From assembly GCF_036226665.1 (NCBI RefSeq), contig NZ_CP109007.1, forward strand, positions 5,952,001 through 6,016,000: DNA of 64,000 bases, in the 5' to 3' direction. The stretch is from Streptomyces sp. NBC_00691. GTDB lineage: Bacteria; Actinomycetota; Actinomycetes; Streptomycetales; Streptomycetaceae. The translations under genes were made by a program, and so were the position numbers. A model generated the notes under the pieces. It was not told the DNA's origin. It saw only the letters and a program-made list of their open reading frames with translations, and made no database searches. This document shows positions 59,829-64,000 of the stretch, one piece after another (position 1 is the first letter of the stretch; every line of letters begins with the position of its first letter).

Positions 59829-61244
59829 ATGAACGCGAATCACCACGAATCCAGCGACCTCTCCCGTACCCGGATCACCCTGCGCGGCCCGGCGGAACTG
59901 GCCGACGCCCTGCCGTTCGTGCTGGGCTTCCACCCCACCGACTCCGTTGTCCTGGTCGCCCTCCACGGCGAGCACGGCCGCTTCGGAGGACGGGTCAGGC
60001 TGGGCATTCCCCGCTCGCCCCGCGAGTGGGCGTCCACCGCCGACCACCTCGCCGAATGCCTCGTCGAGGGAGGCAGCAGGAGCGGCGACCGACCTGACGG
60101 CATCGTCGTCTTCCTCTGCCAGGACCCGGCGGCGGGCGAGACGGGCCGCAGGGTCATGGAGCGGCTGCGTCCCTTCGCCCAGCGGCTGCGCACAGCGTGC
60201 GGCGCTCTCGACATCCCGGTCTACGAAGCCCTGTGCATCTCCGACGGTCTCTTCTTCTCCTACTGCTGCCCCGACGCCCGCTGCTGCCCGCCCGACGGCA
60301 CGCCGCTCGCCCTCAGCGGTACGACGGTGATGGCGGCGACCGCGGCGTACGCCGGAGTCCAGGTGCGGGGGTCCCTGCGGGACATGGAGCGGCGGTTCCA
60401 GCCCTCCGGCGGCCCCCGCGAGGAGGAGCAGCGCGCGGCGCTCGACGCGAGCGCCGCCGCGCTCGTCCCTCGGATCCTCGAGGACGCCGAGGGCGAGGGG
60501 CGGGCCGCGGTGCGCGAGACGACGCTGAGCCTCGCGCGGGCGGTCCTCCGCCGGTTCGCCCGTCCGAAGGGGGAGGCCGGGCCGACCGGCGGGAGCGGCG
60601 GTCCGACCGGGCCGAGCGCCGTGAGGGGCGGCGTCGCGGGCACCGTCGAGAGCGACGCGGCCGACGACGCTCTGGTCGAGACCGGTGAAGCTGCCGCGCT
60701 GATCCTCGGCCTCCAGGACCGCGTCACCCGGGACCGTGCCGCCGAATGGATGGAAGGCTGGGAGGGCACCGCCGCCCTGCGCCTCTGGCGGGTACTGGCC
60801 CGGCGCTGCGTCGCCCCCTACCAGGAACACGCGGTCGCACCACTCACCCTCGCGGGCTGGACGGCCTGGTCCACCGGCGACGAGCCGACCGCCCGGGTCG
60901 CCCTCGGACTCGCGCTCGACATCGACCCCGAGTACGTCTTCGCCAGGCTGCTGCACCAGGCGTGCAACGAAGGGCTCGACCCCGAGTCGCTCCGCTCCTG
61001 CCTGCGGACCGAGCGGGACAGCCGGACCGCCACGGACGAGGCCCCGGGAGCGTCCCCGCGGGTCCGGACGCGCCTCGCACGCCCGCAGAGCAGCCGGCAG
61101 ACCCTCCGGAAGGCCGGGAGCAGGACCGGCGGAGCGGAGCGCCGCTCCTCGGCCGGAGTCCGACCCGGTGGGCCCGCCGCGGGGAAGCCGCGGAGCGGCA
61201 GTCCGAGCCGCGGCGGGCAGCGGGGCACCAGGAGCGGGCGATGA
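59829..61244 (+). CDS. DUF4192-family protein
   Basis: The 471-residue protein has the DUF4192 N-terminal pattern (ITLRGPAELADALPFVLGFH, then PTDSVVLVALHG) and a central cysteine-rich segment FFSYCCPDARCCPPDG. WEGTAALRLWRVLARRCVAP and LTLAGWTAWSTGDEPTARVA lie in the C-terminal half, followed by a basic disordered tail of about 70 residues. This family is restricted to actinobacteria and has no known function to me. ATG 59829 is the first good start after the DnaA-box region. Confidence 0.85.
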   Translation: MNANHHESSDLSRTRITLRGPAELADALPFVLGFHPTDSVVLVALHGEHGRFGGRVRLGIPRSPREWASTADHLAECLVEGGSRSGDRPDGIVVFLCQDPAAGETGRRVMERLRPFAQRLRTACGALDIPVYEALCISDGLFFSYCCPDARCCPPDGTPLALSGTTVMAATAAYAGVQVRGSLRDMERRFQPSGGPREEEQRAALDASAAALVPRILEDAEGEGRAAVRETTLSLARAVLRRFARPKGEAGPTGGSGGPTGPSAVRGGVAGTVESDAADDALVETGEAAALILGLQDRVTRDRAAEWMEGWEGTAALRLWRVLARRCVAPYQEHAVAPLTLAGWTAWSTGDEPTARVALGLALDIDPEYVFARLLHQACNEGLDPESLRSCLRTERDSRTATDEAPGASPRVRTRLARPQSSRQTLRKAGSRTGGAERRSSAGVRPGGPAAGKPRSGSPSRGGQRGTRSGR

Positions 61245-61359
61245 CGACCGTGACCCGGCCACCCGTCGGCGCGTTCAGCTCTCTGGCGGAGTCGTCCGAG
61301 CCGTGCCGCCGACACATCGCCGGCCGCCCGGTCCGCACAGAGAGCACCCCGTACCCGCC

Positions 61360-63456
61360 ATGGCCCTCAGCCCTGTCCCGGCCTCCGGCCGCCCCACCGG
61401 ACCACCCAGCGGCCACGTGCCCGGCCGTCCCACCGGGCGTCAACCCGGTACCGGCGCCGGTACCGGCGTCGCGCCACCGCGCGAAGCCCGGCCCATGGAG
61501 CTTCCCTCGGTGCACGACGCGCTCCTCTGCGTCGCCCTGCCCGCCCTCGCCGTCTGCTCCGCACACGGCCAGCTCACCGGCGAGGGACCCGAGGGCGTGT
61601 ACGTGGCGGGGCGACGGCTCCTCTCCCGCTGCGTCCTGCGCGTGGCGGGGCGCGAGCCGGTCGCCCTCCAGGGCCGCATGGCCGCATCGGACCGCGCGGC
61701 GTTCCTCGGAGTCCTCCGGGTCCCCGGGGACCCGGGACCCGATCCTGGACTCACCGTCGAACGCACGCGGAGCGCCGACGGCAGCGAGCGGATCACCCTC
61801 CGCAGCGCCGTCGCCCGCCCCCTCCGCCTCCCCGTGGAAATCGCTCTGGGGTCGGATCTCGCGCACCTCGGCGCGGTGGCGTCCGGCCGGCCAGGACCCG
61901 AGCTCGCCGCGAGCGTCCACGGCACCGGCCTGCGCTGGACAGGCGACGGCGGACGATCCGTCACTGTCACGGCGGACCCGCCGCCCATGGACGCCCTTGC
62001 GGCGGCGGGCGTCCTCCGCTGGGAGGCCGAGCTGGCGCCCGGGGGCACGTTCACGGTCCTGCTGCGGGTACGTGACGGTGCGCCGGGCCGCCCCACCGGC
62101 TCCCCGGGCGGCGCCGGACGGCCTGGAGGCCACGTCCTCGCCGAGGGCCTCGCAGAGGGCGACGACCCCCGACCGGGGGAGCTCCTCCGCGCCTCCGTCC
62201 AGGACCTGCGGGCCCTCCTCCAGCGCGACCCGGCACACCCGGCGGACGTCCACCTCGCCGCAGGCGTCCCCTGGCGCTGCGGACCCGTCACCGCCGAGGC
62301 GCTCTGGGCCGCCCGGATGGCCCTGCCCCTCGGCACCCGGCTCGCCGTCACCACCCTGCGCGCCCTCGGGCGCACTCAACTCTGCGGCGATGGAGCCGAG
62401 TCCGGCCGCATCCCGGGACCCCTCAGGGACGCCGGCCCGCACCTGCCGCCCCGCTGCACCGGCATCGAGGCCACCCTCGCCTATCCGGTCGTGCTCGCCG
62501 AGGCGCGCCGCTGGGGGCTGTCGGCGGCGGACCTGGAAGAGCTGCTGCCCGTGGCGGAGCGCTGCCTCGACTGGCTGCGCCGGACGGCTGGCGCGAGCGG
62601 GCTCGTGCCGGACCCGGGCCCCGCCGGACCGTGGCGCGCCGAGACGCAGGCACACGCGCATCGCGCGGCGCTGCTCGGAGCGGACCTGCTCGACGCCTGC
62701 GGCAGACCCGGAGGAGACGCACTGCGCGATGTGGCGGGGACGCTGCGCCAGAGCTTCCGGCGGGAGTTCTGGCTCGACGACCTGGCCGGCGGCCGACCGG
62801 CCGTCGCCCGCGGACCGGACGGACGGACCTGGCCCCAGCTGGGCGGCTGGGCGGCGCATCTGCTCGACACCGGGCTGCTCGGTGGCGGACGCCTCGCCCC
62901 CGGACTGCTGGACAGGACGGAGACCGAACAGGTGGCGAGACTGCTCGGCACCCCCGCCCTGGACTCCGGCTGGGGGCTGCGCGGTCTCGGTGCCAAGGAA
63001 CCGGGGCACAACCCCTTCGGCCACCGTGCCGGTGCCGTGCGCGTGCACGAGACGGCGGTCGCCGTGGCGGGACTCGCCGCCCTCGGTCACGAGAAGGAGG
63101 CCTCCGCCCTGCTCCGTGGCCTGCTCGACGCGGCCGAGGCCTTCACATACCGGTTGCCCGAGATGTACGCGGGGGAGCAGCGCACGGCGGGCGGCCGGCC
63201 GGTGCCGCACCCCGCCGCGTGCCGGCCGGCGGCGGTGGCGGCCGCCGGGGCCGTCCACACTCTGCTGGCCCTCGCCGGGATCCGGCCGGACGCGCCGGGC
63301 CGGTCCGTGTCGACGCACCCCCTGCGGTCGGCGCCGCTCGGAGCGGTCCGGTTCTCGGGGCTCGTGGTCGCGGGTGAGCCGTTCGCCGTACGGGTCGGCA
63401 GGCTCGGTCTCGGTATGGTCGAGGAGGCCGCAGAGGGCCTTCAACTGGGGGTGTGA
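61360..63456 (+). CDS. Glycogen debranching N-terminal domain / MGH1-like protein
   Basis: The 698-residue protein, counting from ATG 61360, has an N-terminal debranching-type beta domain (EGPEGVYVAGRRLLSRCVLR near residue 75) and a C-terminal (alpha/alpha)6-barrel part (GPWRAETQAHAHRAALLGAD, SGWGLRGLGAKEPGHNPFGH, HPAACRPAAVAAAGAVHTLL). This is the layout of amylo-alpha-1,6-glucosidase relatives. The N-terminus is uncertain: the first 45 residues are low complexity and ATG 61495 (MELPSVHDALL) is a strong alternative. A sugar-hydrolysing role is likely; substrate unknown. Confidence 0.75.
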   Translation: MALSPVPASGRPTGPPSGHVPGRPTGRQPGTGAGTGVAPPREARPMELPSVHDALLCVALPALAVCSAHGQLTGEGPEGVYVAGRRLLSRCVLRVAGREPVALQGRMAASDRAAFLGVLRVPGDPGPDPGLTVERTRSADGSERITLRSAVARPLRLPVEIALGSDLAHLGAVASGRPGPELAASVHGTGLRWTGDGGRSVTVTADPPPMDALAAAGVLRWEAELAPGGTFTVLLRVRDGAPGRPTGSPGGAGRPGGHVLAEGLAEGDDPRPGELLRASVQDLRALLQRDPAHPADVHLAAGVPWRCGPVTAEALWAARMALPLGTRLAVTTLRALGRTQLCGDGAESGRIPGPLRDAGPHLPPRCTGIEATLAYPVVLAEARRWGLSAADLEELLPVAERCLDWLRRTAGASGLVPDPGPAGPWRAETQAHAHRAALLGADLLDACGRPGGDALRDVAGTLRQSFRREFWLDDLAGGRPAVARGPDGRTWPQLGGWAAHLLDTGLLGGGRLAPGLLDRTETEQVARLLGTPALDSGWGLRGLGAKEPGHNPFGHRAGAVRVHETAVAVAGLAALGHEKEASALLRGLLDAAEAFTYRLPEMYAGEQRTAGGRPVPHPAACRPAAVAAAGAVHTLLALAGIRPDAPGRSVSTHPLRSAPLGAVRFSGLVVAGEPFAVRVGRLGLGMVEEAAEGLQLGV

Positions 63457-63537
63457 CGGGATGCCGGGCACAGACACGACGGAAGCCTCGCGGCAGGGCG
63501 CGGAAGTCAGCGCGGATGCTCCCGAGGGGCGTGCTTA

Positions 63538-63559
63538 TCGTCAGGAAGACGACTATGAT
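63538..63559 (+). promoter_or_regulatory. Promoter and putative operator of the Nudix gene
   Basis: TATGAT at 63554-63559 is a consensus-like -10 element ending six bases before ATG 63566. Just upstream, TCGTC (63538-63542) and GACGA (63548-63552) form an inverted repeat with a five-base spacer, placed between -35 and -10, where a repressor would act. Confidence 0.55.
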
Positions 63560-63565
63560 CGCGGC

Positions 63566-64000
63566 ATGCCTCCCTACGACCCGTCGGCCTTTCCGCCCTT
63601 CGCCGTGACCGTCGATCTGGTCGTGCTCACCGTGCGCCGACATGCGCTCTGCACCTTGGTCGTACGGCGGGGGGAGGCGCCGTACCAGGGGCGTTGGGCC
63701 CTGCCCGGCGGCTTCGTGCGCGAGGACGAGGACCTCAGTGGTGCCGCCGCGCGTGAGCTGGTCGAGGAGACGGGCCTGTGCGCCCAGGATCCGGCCGCCC
63801 CGCCGCCCGTACCCAGTAACGGCGCGCACCTGGAACAGCTGGCGACGTACGGGGCGCCCGACCGGGACCCCCGCATGCGGGTGGTCAGCGTCGCGCATCT
63901 GGCGCTCGCCCCGGACCTTCCCGCGCCGCGGGCCGGTGGCGACGCGAACAGCGCCCGTTGGGCACCCGTCGAGGAGCTGCTCGGTGAGGACGCGCTCGCG
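63566..64000 (+). CDS. Nudix protein, NrtR-like, truncated by the window end
   Basis: The first 145 codons are present. The Nudix box is complete: GGFVREDEDLSGAAARELVE followed by ETGL, fitting GX5EX7REUXEEXGU. The N-terminal FAVTVDLVVLTVRRHALCTL and the RWAPVEELL segment match Nudix proteins of the NrtR type, which add a DNA-binding domain at the C-terminus; that part lies outside the window, so hydrolase and regulator cannot be separated. ATG 63566 is favoured by the promoter just upstream; ATG 63461, in frame, would add 35 residues and run through that promoter. Confidence 0.82.
   Translation, partial: MPPYDPSAFPPFAVTVDLVVLTVRRHALCTLVVRRGEAPYQGRWALPGGFVREDEDLSGAAARELVEETGLCAQDPAAPPPVPSNGAHLEQLATYGAPDRDPRMRVVSVAHLALAPDLPAPRAGGDANSARWAPVEELLGEDALA

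Noticed and set aside
1..64000. tRNA genes, rRNA genes, CRISPR arrays, insertion sequences, attachment sites
   Set aside because: No cloverleaf-like sequence, spaced direct repeats, transposase or integrase gene was seen on either strand by eye.

Overview
This window reads as chromosomal DNA of a Streptomyces or a close relative. It is very GC-rich, codon third positions are almost all G or C, GTG and TTG starts are common, and gene order from about 14.8 kb onward matches the conserved Streptomyces core: DedA and two-component pair, miaB, miaA, dapF, rshA-type RSH, hflX, non-NRPS siderophore genes, dinG-like helicase, lexA, nrdR-nrdJ, then rnhB and recQ. Orthology is judged from remembered family motifs and gene order; no search was run. 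I saw no rRNA, tRNA, CRISPR array or insertion sequence.

Left accessory region (1-14.8 kb). The end of a luciferase-like oxidoreductase overlaps a LysR regulator, followed by an EamA transporter behind a 32-bp perfect palindrome, a YCII-LuxR fusion regulator with two TTA codons, and a tautomerase closed by a strong terminator. Next comes a tightly coupled operon (4153-13011): an Asp/Glu-racemase-fold (AMDase/maleate isomerase-like) protein, an FAD monooxygenase, a second racemase-fold protein without cysteines, a possible 64-codon small gene, a HemB paralogue that has lost its metal-binding cysteines, a glutamyl-tRNA reductase (HemA), an NDP-forming acyl-CoA synthetase, and a glutamate-1-semialdehyde aminomutase (HemL). 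A bidirectional terminator ends it. hemC and hemD are absent, so this is not an ordinary heme locus. My inference is a specialised-metabolite pathway that makes 5-aminolevulinate from Glu-tRNA and turns it into a CoA-activated or pyrrole-type unit, probably bldA-dependent. This is the best candidate for an undescribed system. An Ohr peroxidase and a CaiB-type protein follow.

Core region (14.8-41.4 kb). DedA with a two-component system, tRNA modification (miaB, miaA), lysine/cell-wall precursor synthesis (dapF), stringent response (RSH), ribosome rescue (HflX), a secreted M1 peptidase, two tandem trypsin-like lipoproteins, and a four-gene NIS siderophore operon lacking an N-hydroxylase, a decarboxylase and a visible iron box. 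A DinG-type helicase follows.

Right region (41.4-64 kb). lexA with an SOS box diverges from nrdR-nrdJ with paired NrdR boxes. Then TerD, an arylamine N-acetyltransferase, a YdbC-like protein, a TetR/ABC-F resistance pair, a histidine phosphatase, an ADP-ribosylglycohydrolase, an MFS exporter/TetR pair with two perfect operators, RNase HII, two hypothetical proteins, a RecQ-phosphoribosyltransferase fusion divergent from a DUF4192 protein with two DnaA boxes between them, a debranching-enzyme-like protein, and a Nudix protein cut by the window end. Several genes have a TANNNT -10 box 6-7 nt before the start codon, suggesting leaderless mRNAs.
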